Part shown: one piece after another, positions 1 through 7,381 of the stretch
Position numbering within the stretch: the first letter of the stretch is position 1
How the letters are laid out: each line of letters begins with the position of its first letter
NCBI RefSeq assembly: GCF_900105345.1
Contig: NZ_FNSN01000003.1
Coordinates: forward strand, 496,001-560,000
Reading direction: 5' to 3'
DNA length: 64,000 nt
Source: Arthrobacter woluwensis
Lineage (GTDB): Bacteria; Actinomycetota; Actinomycetes; Actinomycetales; Micrococcaceae
Position numbers and translations under genes: made by a program
Notes under the pieces: generated by a model
What the model was told of the DNA's origin: nothing
Seen by the model: only the letters and a program-made list of their open reading frames with translations
Databases searched by the model: none

Positions 1-376
1 CGCCCAGGAGGCGGCTGAGCGTCTCGGTGACCCGGCCATTGGCGCTGTTCAGCTCCGGTAGTGCCTTGCCTGCCAAGGTGTAGAGGTGCTCGAGCTCCTG
101 GCCCTCCAGCTTCAGGGCTTCGGCGATCGCCCCGAGGATCGGAGTCGAAACGGTGATGTCCCGGCCCTGCTCGAGCCAGGTGTACCAGGTGACCCCTACG
201 CTGGCCAGGACCGCGACCTCTTCGCGACGCAGACCCGGGGTTCTGCGTCGCTCAGTGGTGGGCAGTCCGACGTCGGACGGCTTCAGGCTTTCGCGTTTGG
301 CCCGGAGGAAAGAGCCAAGCCAGCGACGGCGTACCGCCGCAGAGTCATGACGACGTTCGGGCAAATTCGTGCTCAC
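1..376 (-). CDS. XRE-family (MmyB-like) transcriptional regulator, C-terminus cut by window edge
   Basis: Reading from a GTG at 376 gives a protein opening MSTNLPERRHDS. An XRE helix-turn-helix follows at about residues 40-80, with the family's typical text RTPGLRREEVA and VTWYTWLEQGRDI. MmyB-like regulators carry this DNA-binding domain plus a C-terminal ligand-binding region; that region would lie beyond base 1. The start overlaps the stop of the thioesterase-like gene by 4 nt (GTGA), so it is translationally coupled and is the last visible gene of a minus-strand operon. It probably controls that operon, possibly through the inverted repeats at 3952-3996 (inference). Family call firm; ligand unknown. 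Confidence 0.85.
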   Translation of the reverse strand, partial: MSTNLPERRHDSAAVRRRWLGSFLRAKRESLKPSDVGLPTTERRRTPGLRREEVAVLASVGVTWYTWLEQGRDITVSTPILGAIAEALKLEGQELEHLYTLAGKALPELNSANGRVTETLSRLLG

Positions 377-1041
377 TGCAGCCAGCGCCTGCTTTCTGGA
401 CTCGTCTCCGATCTGAGTTCTCCGATGAAGGACTCCCAACGGCGTTCCTCAGGATCGTCGACGATTTCGGTGTGGAAGAGGTGGGAGGAACTTTCCATCG
501 CGTGGAAACGGAGATCCTCCCAGCCGAGGGACTCCCATTTCAGTGCCGCGTGCGGCACGACCAGGGGGTCCCGGGTGGCGTAGAGAACTCTAACCCGCAC
601 GTCCGGAACGTCGTGGTCGCACGGCAGGTAGCGGTCGACAGCGGCAAGATGGGTGACCAGGCGCTGCCCGCTTCTGCCCTTGATCCCCGGCCCCGGTGCG
701 GCGATACGCGGTCTGGTCACGCCGGGGAGCCACCATGGAGCGGTCGCTGCGAGAACGACGACGTCGATCAATTGGTCGATAGCCGGCCCCAGTTGGCGGC
801 AGATCTCGTAGGCTACGGTTCCGCCCATGCTGTGCCCGTACAGAACGCGCGGGCCTGTGGCCCGGACGGTCGTCCGGGCCACAAGGTCTGAGATGGCGTG
901 GTGCGCGAAGTCCTCGATGGTGGACCCCGTGCCGGCGAACCGAAGGGGCGTGACCGTGGAGTCGCCTGTGCGCAGGGCTGCTCGGAGGTTACGGGGAACG
1001 CAGGGCAAGCCTCCCGCGTGGTGCAGGTAGTAGATCTGCAT
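373..1041 (-). CDS. Type II thioesterase-like alpha/beta hydrolase
   Basis: 222 aa. The N-terminus has the LHHAGG segment of the GrsT/type II thioesterase family. The nucleophile motif GHSMGG puts Ser at residue 71; Asp158 (ATRDP) and His187 (SSSHLFH) complete a plausible triad. Type II thioesterases release mis-loaded acyl groups from carrier proteins of NRPS/PKS systems, but no such synthase is in this window. The substrate may therefore be another acyl thioester or ester. The gene starts 33 nt after the exporter stop and overlaps the XRE gene, so it belongs to the same operon. Fold and active site are well supported; the biological substrate is unknown. Confidence 0.8.
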   Translation of the reverse strand: MQIYYLHHAGGLPCVPRNLRAALRTGDSTVTPLRFAGTGSTIEDFAHHAISDLVARTTVRATGPRVLYGHSMGGTVAYEICRQLGPAIDQLIDVVVLAATAPWWLPGVTRPRIAAPGPGIKGRSGQRLVTHLAAVDRYLPCDHDVPDVRVRVLYATRDPLVVPHAALKWESLGWEDLRFHAMESSSHLFHTEIVDDPEERRWESFIGELRSETSPESRRWLQ

Positions 1042-1074
1042 CTGGTCAGAACCCTCGATTCCCGTGACTCCGGT

Positions 1075-2505
1075 TCAGTTGACGGCGGTCGCTTTACGGT
1101 CCTCGTGCGGTGCCTCGACGGCGGCCTGTGCCGAACTGCGGACGGACGCCGCGATCAGGAGGCCGAGGAGAAGCAGGACGACGATCCCCGCCATGCCCGC
1201 CGTCGTGAAGTCCAGGGTGAGTGCGCCCACCGTGGTGTGGCCGGCCGCTGTCGCAGCCGCGACGAGAACTGCCAAGCCGACCGCGCCTCCGATCTGCTGC
1301 CCCGAGGTCGCGATGCCGGAGCCGACGCCCTGGTCGGCGGCAGGGATCTCGGCCGTGGCTACGGAGTACATCACCGTGAACACGACGCCTTGGGCGAGGC
1401 TGAGGACAGCGAAAGGAAGTGCCCCGAGGAGGACGGGCCCTCGGGCCGCCATGACGATTCCCGTCAGAATCGTGCCGACCGCGCCCACACTCCAGGCGAG
1501 TGCGAGAATCCGTCGGCTGGACCAGATGTTGCTCAGACGCCCTCCGATCATCGTGCCCAGCAGCACACAGGCCGAGGGGAGCATGAAGATCAGACCGGTG
1601 GCCAGAGGGTCCACATGGGCGATCTGCTGAAGGTAGATGGTGATGAAGAACGGAAGCGCCCCGAATGAGGCCATGAACACGAAGGTCGTCGCGGTGCCGG
1701 TGCGCAGTCCGGCGTTGCTGAAGAGGGCCAGCGGAACGAGAGGTGAGGCGACTCTTCGTTCGATGACGACGAACAGGACCAGGAGGATGATTCCCGCGAG
1801 GAGCGGAAGGAGGGTTCCGGGCGCCGCCCAGCCGATCTCCGGGGCTTGAACCATGCCGTAGACGATGGCCAGGATGCCGGCGGTGGACGTCACCGCGCCG
1901 GGGATGTCCAGGCGGGTTTTCGCGGTCGAGGGCTGGTCGGCGGGCAGGAAGAAGAACGCTGCGCCGGCCCCGATGAGGCCGAGCGGGACGTTGACGAAGA
2001 ATACCGAGCCCCAGCCCAGAGCGCCGGCCAGGACGCCGCCGAGGAGGGAGCCGAGGACCATTCCGGTGCTGCCGGCCGCGGCCCACAGACCCATGGCGCG
2101 ATTGCGGTGCCGGCCCTCTTCGAAGATCGTGGTGACCAGGGACAGGGTGGCCGGGGCAAGCAGAGCCCCGCCGAGGCCTTGACCGGCCCTGGCGACGATC
2201 AGGAGCCATGGTTCAGTGGCGAGACCGCCGGCGAGCGAAGCGATCGCGTACAGAACCATGCCGGTGACGAACATCCTGCGCCGCCCGAAGAGGTCCGCGA
2301 AGCGGCCGCCGAGCATGAGGAAGCCGCCGAAGACCACGGCGTAGCCACTCACAACCCACTGGAGGGCGGATTCAGTGAAGGCCAGGCCTTCACTGATCTT
2401 GGGCAGTGCGACGAAGACGATGTTGTAGTCGAGTGCGATGACGAGCTGGGCGAAGGCCAGCAGAGCCAGGGTCACTCCGGGATGCCGGAGGCGCGGTGCG
2501 CTCAT
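1075..2505 (-). CDS. MFS drug-type exporter, DHA2 (EmrB/QacA) family, 14 TM
   Basis: 476 aa, almost wholly hydrophobic. MSAPRLRHPGVTLALLAFAQ leads into TM1, motif A follows TM2 (GGRFADLFGRRRMF), and a motif-C-like stretch (GSTGMVLGSLLGGVLAG) follows further on. The size fits the 14-helix proton-driven exporters of the DHA2 group. I chose the ATG at 2505 because the family N-terminus begins there; upstream in-frame sequence to 2772 is arginine- and serine-rich and lies over the neighbouring gene. It is co-directional with the P-loop NTPases (76-nt gap) and the thioesterase (33-nt gap), suggesting export of whatever those proteins act on (inference). Confidence 0.9.
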   Translation of the reverse strand: MSAPRLRHPGVTLALLAFAQLVIALDYNIVFVALPKISEGLAFTESALQWVVSGYAVVFGGFLMLGGRFADLFGRRRMFVTGMVLYAIASLAGGLATEPWLLIVARAGQGLGGALLAPATLSLVTTIFEEGRHRNRAMGLWAAAGSTGMVLGSLLGGVLAGALGWGSVFFVNVPLGLIGAGAAFFFLPADQPSTAKTRLDIPGAVTSTAGILAIVYGMVQAPEIGWAAPGTLLPLLAGIILLVLFVVIERRVASPLVPLALFSNAGLRTGTATTFVFMASFGALPFFITIYLQQIAHVDPLATGLIFMLPSACVLLGTMIGGRLSNIWSSRRILALAWSVGAVGTILTGIVMAARGPVLLGALPFAVLSLAQGVVFTVMYSVATAEIPAADQGVGSGIATSGQQIGGAVGLAVLVAAATAAGHTTVGALTLDFTTAGMAGIVVLLLLGLLIAASVRSSAQAAVEAPHEDRKATAVN

Positions 2506-2581
2506 GGGTGATGATCCGTTTCTGTGGGTGGATGAGGGCTGTGCGTGTCGTGAAGGCCGCGTGTGCGGTCGGTGGAGAAGG

Positions 2582-3349
2582 TCAGTAACGCAGGGCGTAG
2601 CTGAGCTGCCGGGTGAACGATTTGGTGCGCTGTGCGTCATGGAACCGGGCGTCGTCCTCCAGGATCTTGGTGGCCGCCGCGACGTTCGTCCGGGCCTGGG
2701 CGATCGCCTGTTCGATCGGCACAGCCACCGGCAGGTCGAAGAGGTCGATGATCTTCTCCAGCCGTTCTTCAACGGAACCTCCGACGATGTGGAAGGGCTT
2801 GCCCATGGTGGAGACGGTGTCGATCAGCAGATCATCGGAGAGACGGCGGAAGGGCTCGGACACGGGGCGATGACCATCGGCATGCATGTCGAACTCGACG
2901 GGCAGATGCACGTAAGCGTCGTACAGACCCCGTGCGCGACGGCGGGTCACTTCGCCGAGCACGTCGGCGTACGACTTGTAGAAGTGCTTGACCGGGAGGC
3001 CGGTGATCTTTTTCACCGCCTGAAACCAGGCCGGCGCTCCCGGGTTGATCCCGATCCGCATGCGCGCCTCGAGGTAGACCCACTCGTGGAAGACGCCGCC
3101 GTCGGAGATGAAGGGACCCTCTCCGGCCTCGTTGTGAACACGCTCCTCGAATCGCCTCATCATCAGCTTGATCAGCTCCATGCCGTTGAGCTCCATCACG
3201 GTCTTGCCGGGGATGAGGTCGATCAGGATCTCCCGTGATGTCATGGCGTGAGTCCGCGGGATGCCCGTTGCGATGGACAGCGCCTCGGTGGTGGTGCTCT
3301 TGCCGGTGGAATACGTCCCGGAGATTGCGAGCTTGAGGTCGTTTTTCAT
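2582..3349 (-). CDS. P-loop NTPase/kinase, NadR-like (AAA_28 type), paralogue 1
   Basis: 255 aa. The Walker A loop is GTYSTGKST at residues 11-19, directly after the first beta strand, as in NadR-type nicotinamide riboside kinases and the AAA_28 family. ISDGGVFHEW (about 90-100) matches the Walker B-like region, and HRPVSEPFRRLSDDLL is an arginine-bearing lid segment. A C-terminal extension of about 50 aa is absent from paralogue 2. A small-molecule or nucleoside kinase role is likely from fold alone; the substrate cannot be read. It lies 12 nt after paralogue 2 in the operon. Confidence 0.8.
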   Translation of the reverse strand: MKNDLKLAISGTYSTGKSTTTEALSIATGIPRTHAMTSREILIDLIPGKTVMELNGMELIKLMMRRFEERVHNEAGEGPFISDGGVFHEWVYLEARMRIGINPGAPAWFQAVKKITGLPVKHFYKSYADVLGEVTRRRARGLYDAYVHLPVEFDMHADGHRPVSEPFRRLSDDLLIDTVSTMGKPFHIVGGSVEERLEKIIDLFDLPVAVPIEQAIAQARTNVAAATKILEDDARFHDAQRTKSFTRQLSYALRY

Positions 3350-3361
3350 CAGTGCTCTTTC

Positions 3362-3940
3362 TCAGTGGGTGGTTGATTCGATGGCGCCCCGGCACTGTGC
3401 CAGGCGCTCATCGAGGGTTCCGGTGACCTCCAGGGTCGGGATGGAGAGGTGCGCCAATTCCGAGATGAGGTAGCGGTCGCTGAGCTCCCGGAATTTGTCG
3501 GACACCGGCCGGTTCTCCACCGCGAGCGGAAACTCGATGGGGAGGTGGACGACGAGGTCGTAAAGGTCGGCCATCCGGGTCAGAAGCGCTCGCCGGATCG
3601 GCTCGATGGATTCGATCTGCCAGCTGGTGTCTGCGTGAACGTCAGGAGGGGGGTGTGCGCCGTGCATCAGCATGGTGCGCACGAACACCCAGTCGTGCAG
3701 GAGAGACCCGTCCGAGACGACATCAGGCTCGTCGAACTCCAAGGCCGCCCGGTCCATCAGGCGCCGGATCAGAAGTTCGATGAGCTCGTCCCGGCTGCAT
3801 TCGGTCGCCTGCTTGCCGGCCTGCCACAGCGGGGAGCTCATTTCGGGAACATGTTGATAGTGCAGCCCGACATTGGCGACCAATTTCTTGACCAGTGTTG
3901 TTTTTCCGGCACCATACGAACCCGTGATGGCAATTCTCAT
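3362..3940 (-). CDS. P-loop NTPase/kinase, NadR-like (AAA_28 type), paralogue 2
   Basis: 192 aa from the ATG at 3940. An in-frame ATG at 3952 is possible, but GGAG lies 6 nt before 3940 and within the codons of the longer form. Walker A is GSYGAGKTT at residues 7-15. It shares with paralogue 1 the blocks VSDGSLLHDWVF, YDLVVHLPIEFP and NRPVSDKFRELSDRYL, so the two arose by duplication and have diverged strongly. It is the first gene of the five-gene minus-strand operon. Two inverted repeats lie just upstream. Substrate unknown; phosphorylation of a small metabolite is the best guess. Confidence 0.8.
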   Translation of the reverse strand: MRIAITGSYGAGKTTLVKKLVANVGLHYQHVPEMSSPLWQAGKQATECSRDELIELLIRRLMDRAALEFDEPDVVSDGSLLHDWVFVRTMLMHGAHPPPDVHADTSWQIESIEPIRRALLTRMADLYDLVVHLPIEFPLAVENRPVSDKFRELSDRYLISELAHLSIPTLEVTGTLDERLAQCRGAIESTTH

Positions 3941-3951
3941 AAGGGTCTCCA

Positions 3952-3996
3952 TAGACAGACGACGAAATGTCTACGAACGACGCTAAATCGGTTCGT
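3952..3996. promoter_or_regulatory. Two inverted repeats upstream of the NTPase/exporter operon (candidate operators)
   Basis: TAGACA at 3952-3957 and TGTCTA at 3968-3973 form a perfect 6-bp inverted repeat with 10-nt spacing. ACGAAC at 3973-3978 and GTTCGT at 3991-3996 form a second one with 12-nt spacing. Both lie within 60 nt upstream of the operon's first start (3940). They are good candidates for binding by the operon's own XRE regulator, but this is inferred from position only. Confidence 0.45.
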
Positions 3997-4246
3997 GGAT
4001 CAGACCCAGAGTCGCGTCATCATAGTGCGCTCGGTACCAGACTGAGCGTTCCTGAGAGACGTGGAACCGGACAAGAATCGCGATCTCGTGCCCCACGATC
4101 GGCCGATACCGCTCGTGGCAGCACTAGCACTGCACCCCACGTGATGGCCGCGCAGAGGCGAGCACACTGCCGGGACAGAGGTCTGGTGATCCGGGCGGCC
4201 AGATCGCGAAAATGGTGAGCGCTAGGTTGATGCCTGACGGGTCTAA
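3997..4246. other. Intergenic region, no recognisable gene
   Basis: Both strands lack a convincing coding frame here. A 67-codon minus-strand frame across 4124-4327 has no family resemblance or ribosome binding site. The composition is visibly less GC-rich than the flanking operons. A short inverted repeat (CGCTC at 4028-4032, GAGCG at 4044-4048) is the only other structure I noticed. Confidence 0.5.
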
Positions 4247-4519
4247 GTGGCGAAGAATCGGGCCATGTTCGCAGACTCGGCGCGCAGCGCTCCTTCGGTC
4301 ACACTCCTTGATGCACTGGAGAATCATTTCGACGATCGACCGAGTGGCAAGGGCCTTGAGAATTTGAGCGCTGCTGACCTCGATGAGGTCAGAGGCATCC
4401 TGAACGGGTTTTGGGAGGTTCAGGCGGATCAGGCTGGAGCTGTCGTTTGCGACCTCCCGCTGTGGAACTCGCAGTCAAAAATCCCGCTGGGCTTTCGTTC
4501 CGCGCCCCAGAAGATTTGA
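4247..4519 (+). CDS. Doubtful small hypothetical protein
   Basis: 90 codons from a GTG. The predicted protein has a balanced composition with an amphipathic middle part (LSAADLDEVRGILNGFWEV). Codon use is less GC3-biased than in neighbouring genes. No Shine-Dalgarno sequence precedes the GTG and no family is recognised. It could be a real accessory gene, a decayed fragment, or chance; the lower GC fits with the nearby operon having been acquired. Kept only as a possibility. Confidence 0.3.
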   Translation: MAKNRAMFADSARSAPSVTLLDALENHFDDRPSGKGLENLSAADLDEVRGILNGFWEVQADQAGAVVCDLPLWNSQSKIPLGFRSAPQKI

Positions 4520-4546
4520 TGTGGTCAGAATCCCCCATGACGCGAA

Positions 4547-4588
4547 AATCCCCCGGCCGGCGCGCCAGTGCGCGCCCGTCGGGGGATT
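4547..4588 (-). terminator. Rho-independent terminator of the 53-aa gene
   Basis: Arms at 4547-4565 and 4570-4588 (19 nt each, two mismatches, 4-nt loop). Read on the minus strand the stem is followed by an ATTTT tract, giving the classic hairpin plus U-run 43 nt after the stop codon at 4632. Confidence 0.75.
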
Positions 4589-4631
4589 CGGTCCCGGAGA
4601 ATCTTCAGGATTCAGCCGGGGAAAGGCTTGA

Positions 4632-4793
4632 TCAGTGGTGCTTCTTCTCGTTGCCTTCTTCACGGCGGCGGTCCTGGGAGCCGAGCTCGGCGCCGTCGGT
4701 GCCTTCGAAGAATTCGCCGTCGCGCCGTTCCTGGCGCTGCTCGTCCTGCTCGTTGTGCTCTTCGCGCAGTTCGTCGTTCTTGTCGTGTCCCAT
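4632..4793 (-). CDS. Small highly charged hydrophilic protein, 53 aa
   Basis: MGHDKNDELREEHNEQDEQR opens a 53-residue chain made almost entirely of D, E, K, R, H, N, Q and G, with no hydrophobic core except a short GEFFEG. It is expected to be disordered. It is supported as a gene by a strong Shine-Dalgarno sequence, AAGGAG, 5 nt before the ATG, and by a rho-independent terminator just downstream. Longer in-frame readings upstream run through the antisense of the amidohydrolase and are artefacts. Such proteins sometimes serve as desiccation or stress hydrophilins, but there is no direct evidence for that here. Confidence 0.65.
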   Translation of the reverse strand: MGHDKNDELREEHNEQDEQRQERRDGEFFEGTDGAELGSQDRRREEGNEKKHH

Positions 4794-5080
4794 GACAGCT
4801 CCTTGATCCGCTCGGTATGAGCCATTCGGTGTGGTCGGTCCCAGGCTATACCCGCTGAGCCGTGACGTTCCTGTCGAAAATCGCCGTCCCGCCGAGGTGT
4901 TCCGAGGCTCCCTCAGACCGGATTGGCAGGGCCTCCGGCGGCACTCCGGAGAAGTGCAGGGCTCCACGCGCCCAATGTCCAACGGCCACGCCCGCTGAAC
5001 GGCGCCGTGAAGTTCTATGGTGGCGGTCAATCGGTGCGCGGCCACAGGGGCGGGCACCCGCTCGCCCCTGCGGTCGGCGC

Positions 5081-6295
5081 TTAGCTCAGGAACTCCCGCG
5101 CGGCGGCCACCAGGGCCTTCACGCCGTTGTCCAGCGTCGGGTCGATGACGGGGGCGAAGAACGGCGAGTGGTTGGATGGGATGTCGTCGGGCATCCGTCC
5201 GGTCTTCGCGACGATCTCCGCGAGGGACGGTTCGCCGCCGCCGAGGAACCAGTAGACCAGCGGCACGTCCGCGGCCGTGGAGAACTCCCCGACGTCCTCG
5301 CTGCCGGAGAGCGGGCCCGGGTTCAGCACCCGCTGCTCGCCCAGCACGCCCCGCAGCACGGTGGCGACCCGCTCGCTCGCGGTGGGGTCGTTGACTGTGA
5401 CGGGGAAGCGCTCGAAGTACTCGATCGTGGGTTCTTTCGGGCTGGCCGAGGCCTGTGCCTCCGCCTTGGCCACGCGCTCCACGCTCTCCAGGACCTTGGA
5501 ACGGACCTCTTCGCGGTAGCTGCGCACCGTCAGTCCGAGGGTCGCCTTGTCCGGGATGATGTTGTTCTTGGTCCCGGCGTGGACCTGGCCCACCGTCACG
5601 ACGGCGGTGTCCAGGGCGCTGATCTCGCGGGACACCACGCCCTGCAGGCGGTTGATGACATTGGCCGCGAGGTACACGGGGTCCACCGTCGCTTCGGGAC
5701 GCGAACCGTGACCGCCCACGCCGTGCAGCGTGATGCTCAGACTGTCCGCGGCGGCCATGGCCGGGCCGGGCGTGAGGCCGATGAAGCCGGCCGGGATCGG
5801 CGCGACGTGCTGCCCCAGCACCACGTCGGGACGCGGGAAGCGGTCCAGGAAACCGTCGCGGAGCATCTCCGCGGCGCCGCCACCGGCTTCCTCGGCGGGC
5901 TGGAACACGGTGACGAGCGTGCCCGACCACTCCTCGCGGGAGCCGGCCAGCACTTCGGCCGCCCCGAGCAGGCAGGTCACGTGCACATCGTGGCCGCAGG
6001 CGTGCATGACGGGGACGTCATTGCCGTCCGGATCGGTCCCGCGGGCGGTGCTGGCGTAGTCGAGCCCGGTCTGCTCCTCGACGGGCAGGCCGTCCATGTC
6101 GGCGCGCAGCAGCACGGTGGGGCCGACGCCGTTGGCCAGGACGCCGACGACGCCGGTCCGGCCCACGCCCTCCGTCACCTCGAAGCCGAGCTCACGCAAG
6201 TGCCCGGCGACGATGCCGGCGGTGCGGGTCTCCTGGAAGGAGAGTTCCGGGTTGCTGTGAAGGTCCTTGTATATGGCGGTGAGATCCAGAGTCAT
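5081..6295 (-). CDS. M20-family amidohydrolase (N-acyl amino acid/hippurate hydrolase type)
   Basis: 404 aa, the usual length for M20D amidohydrolases that split N-acyl or N-aroyl amino acids. Metal-binding and catalytic blocks visible in order: MHACGHDVHV (about residue 100), QPAEEAGGG (about 135), GGHGSRPEATVDP (about 195) and the late SNHSPFF with its terminal metal ligand. The ATG at 6295 follows a TAGCCT -10-like box by 6 nt, suggesting a leaderless transcript. The inverted repeat GTTGC-N5-GCAAC lies directly upstream. No signal peptide, so cytoplasmic. It precedes no gene closely enough to be coupled. Confidence 0.9.
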   Translation of the reverse strand: MTLDLTAIYKDLHSNPELSFQETRTAGIVAGHLRELGFEVTEGVGRTGVVGVLANGVGPTVLLRADMDGLPVEEQTGLDYASTARGTDPDGNDVPVMHACGHDVHVTCLLGAAEVLAGSREEWSGTLVTVFQPAEEAGGGAAEMLRDGFLDRFPRPDVVLGQHVAPIPAGFIGLTPGPAMAAADSLSITLHGVGGHGSRPEATVDPVYLAANVINRLQGVVSREISALDTAVVTVGQVHAGTKNNIIPDKATLGLTVRSYREEVRSKVLESVERVAKAEAQASASPKEPTIEYFERFPVTVNDPTASERVATVLRGVLGEQRVLNPGPLSGSEDVGEFSTAADVPLVYWFLGGGEPSLAEIVAKTGRMPDDIPSNHSPFFAPVIDPTLDNGVKALVAAAREFLS

Positions 6296-6301
6296 GTCCC
6301 C

Positions 6302-6322
6302 AGGCTAGTTGCGTTGAGCAAC
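6302..6322 (-). promoter_or_regulatory. Leaderless promoter (-10) and candidate operator for the M20 gene
   Basis: On the minus strand TAGCCT (6307-6302) sits 6 nt before the ATG at 6295. Immediately upstream, GTTGC (6308-6312) and GCAAC (6318-6322) form an inverted repeat in the -10/-35 spacer, a typical repressor position. The cognate factor is not identified. Confidence 0.45.
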
Positions 6323-6414
6323 CACAGGAAGCGCCGCGCCGGACACGCGGCCACCTCGCCCGCCGGTTCCCCCGGTCTACGGGAGTAGTGCGGGCGAGGC
6401 CGGCGGGCGCCTGG

Positions 6415-7287
6415 TCAGCCGACGACGACGCGCTGGGCGCCGAGGCCCGGGGCCTCGATCTCGACCACGTCACCGTGCTTGAGGTATTCGAACCGGCCGG
6501 ACATGGCGACACCTTCCGGGGTGCCCGTGATGATGACGTCGCCCGGCTCCAGGGCCATGAACTGACTGACGTGATGCACCAGGAACGCGGCGCGGAAGAC
6601 CATGTCCGCCGTCGTCGAGCGCTGGCACTCGACGCCGTTCACGCGCGTTGCGAGGGGGAGCGAGGAGACGTCGAACGGCATGCCGTCCGCCCCGACGGCA
6701 GGGACCAGCCACGGGCCGAGCGGGGTGGAGCCGGGCAGCGACTTGCCCTTCGTCCACTGACCGCCCGCGCCGCCCAGCTGGAGGGAGCGCTCGGAGAGGT
6801 CGTTGGCGAGGACGTAACCGGCGATGGCGGCCTGCGCCTCGTGCTCGTCGGCCAGGAGGTGCGCGTGCCGGCCGATCACCAGGCCGAGCTCCACCTCCCA
6901 GTCGAGCTGCTCGCTGCCGGGCAGGCCCGGGAACTCGTCGTAGGGTCCGGCGACGGTGTTGGCGGGCTTGAGGAACACGACCGGCGACGCCGGCGGCTCC
7001 AGGCCGGACTCGGCGGCGTGGGCAGCGTAGTTCAGGCCGATGCCCACCACGGTTCCGGGGCGGGCCACCGGGGCGCCGATCCGGGCGGACGGCGCGACGG
7101 CGGGCAGCCGCCCGGCGTCGAGGGCCAGCTGGGTCTCGGCCACGAAGTCGCGGGAGAGGAAGGCGGAGTCGATGTCCTGCGTCAGGGGCAGGAGGCTGAA
7201 ATGCCGGGTGCGGCCGTTGGCGTCATCGACAACCACCACGGGCTCCTCGGCCCCGAGGGAGCCGAAACGGGCGAACTTGAGGGTCAT
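6415..7287 (-). CDS. Fumarylacetoacetate hydrolase (FAH) family protein
   Basis: 290 aa with the FAH catalytic fold in the C-terminal two thirds. Visible blocks: GIGLNYAAHAAE (about 80), LDWEVELGLVIGR (about 130) carrying the metal-binding Glu residues, YVLANDLSER (about 160) and the late GDVIITGTPEGV (about 260). Family members are metal-dependent hydrolases, decarboxylases or isomerases of 2-oxo acids such as acylpyruvates or aromatic-ring-cleavage products. The N-terminal 75 residues form the usual small FAH domain. The neighbours (M20 hydrolase, LacI regulator) give no specific pathway. Exact substrate undetermined. Confidence 0.88.
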   Translation of the reverse strand: MTLKFARFGSLGAEEPVVVVDDANGRTRHFSLLPLTQDIDSAFLSRDFVAETQLALDAGRLPAVAPSARIGAPVARPGTVVGIGLNYAAHAAESGLEPPASPVVFLKPANTVAGPYDEFPGLPGSEQLDWEVELGLVIGRHAHLLADEHEAQAAIAGYVLANDLSERSLQLGGAGGQWTKGKSLPGSTPLGPWLVPAVGADGMPFDVSSLPLATRVNGVECQRSTTADMVFRAAFLVHHVSQFMALEPGDVIITGTPEGVAMSGRFEYLKHGDVVEIEAPGLGAQRVVVG

Positions 7288-7381
7288 GCCACCAGTGTCC
7301 GGGCAGGCCGGGGTGAGGGGGAAATGTGACTGCGACGCGCGTCACGGGGAACGGTGGCAGGGCTGGGCCGCCCGGGCCGAC

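Noticed and set aside
373-1041. Thioesterase as evidence of an NRPS/PKS gene cluster in the window
   Set aside because: No adenylation, ketosynthase or carrier-protein domains anywhere in 64 kb; the family link alone does not prove a cluster.
4124-4327. 67-codon minus-strand frame upstream of the twin-NTPase operon
   Set aside because: No ribosome site, no family, poor composition; overlaps the slightly more plausible plus-strand frame at 4247.
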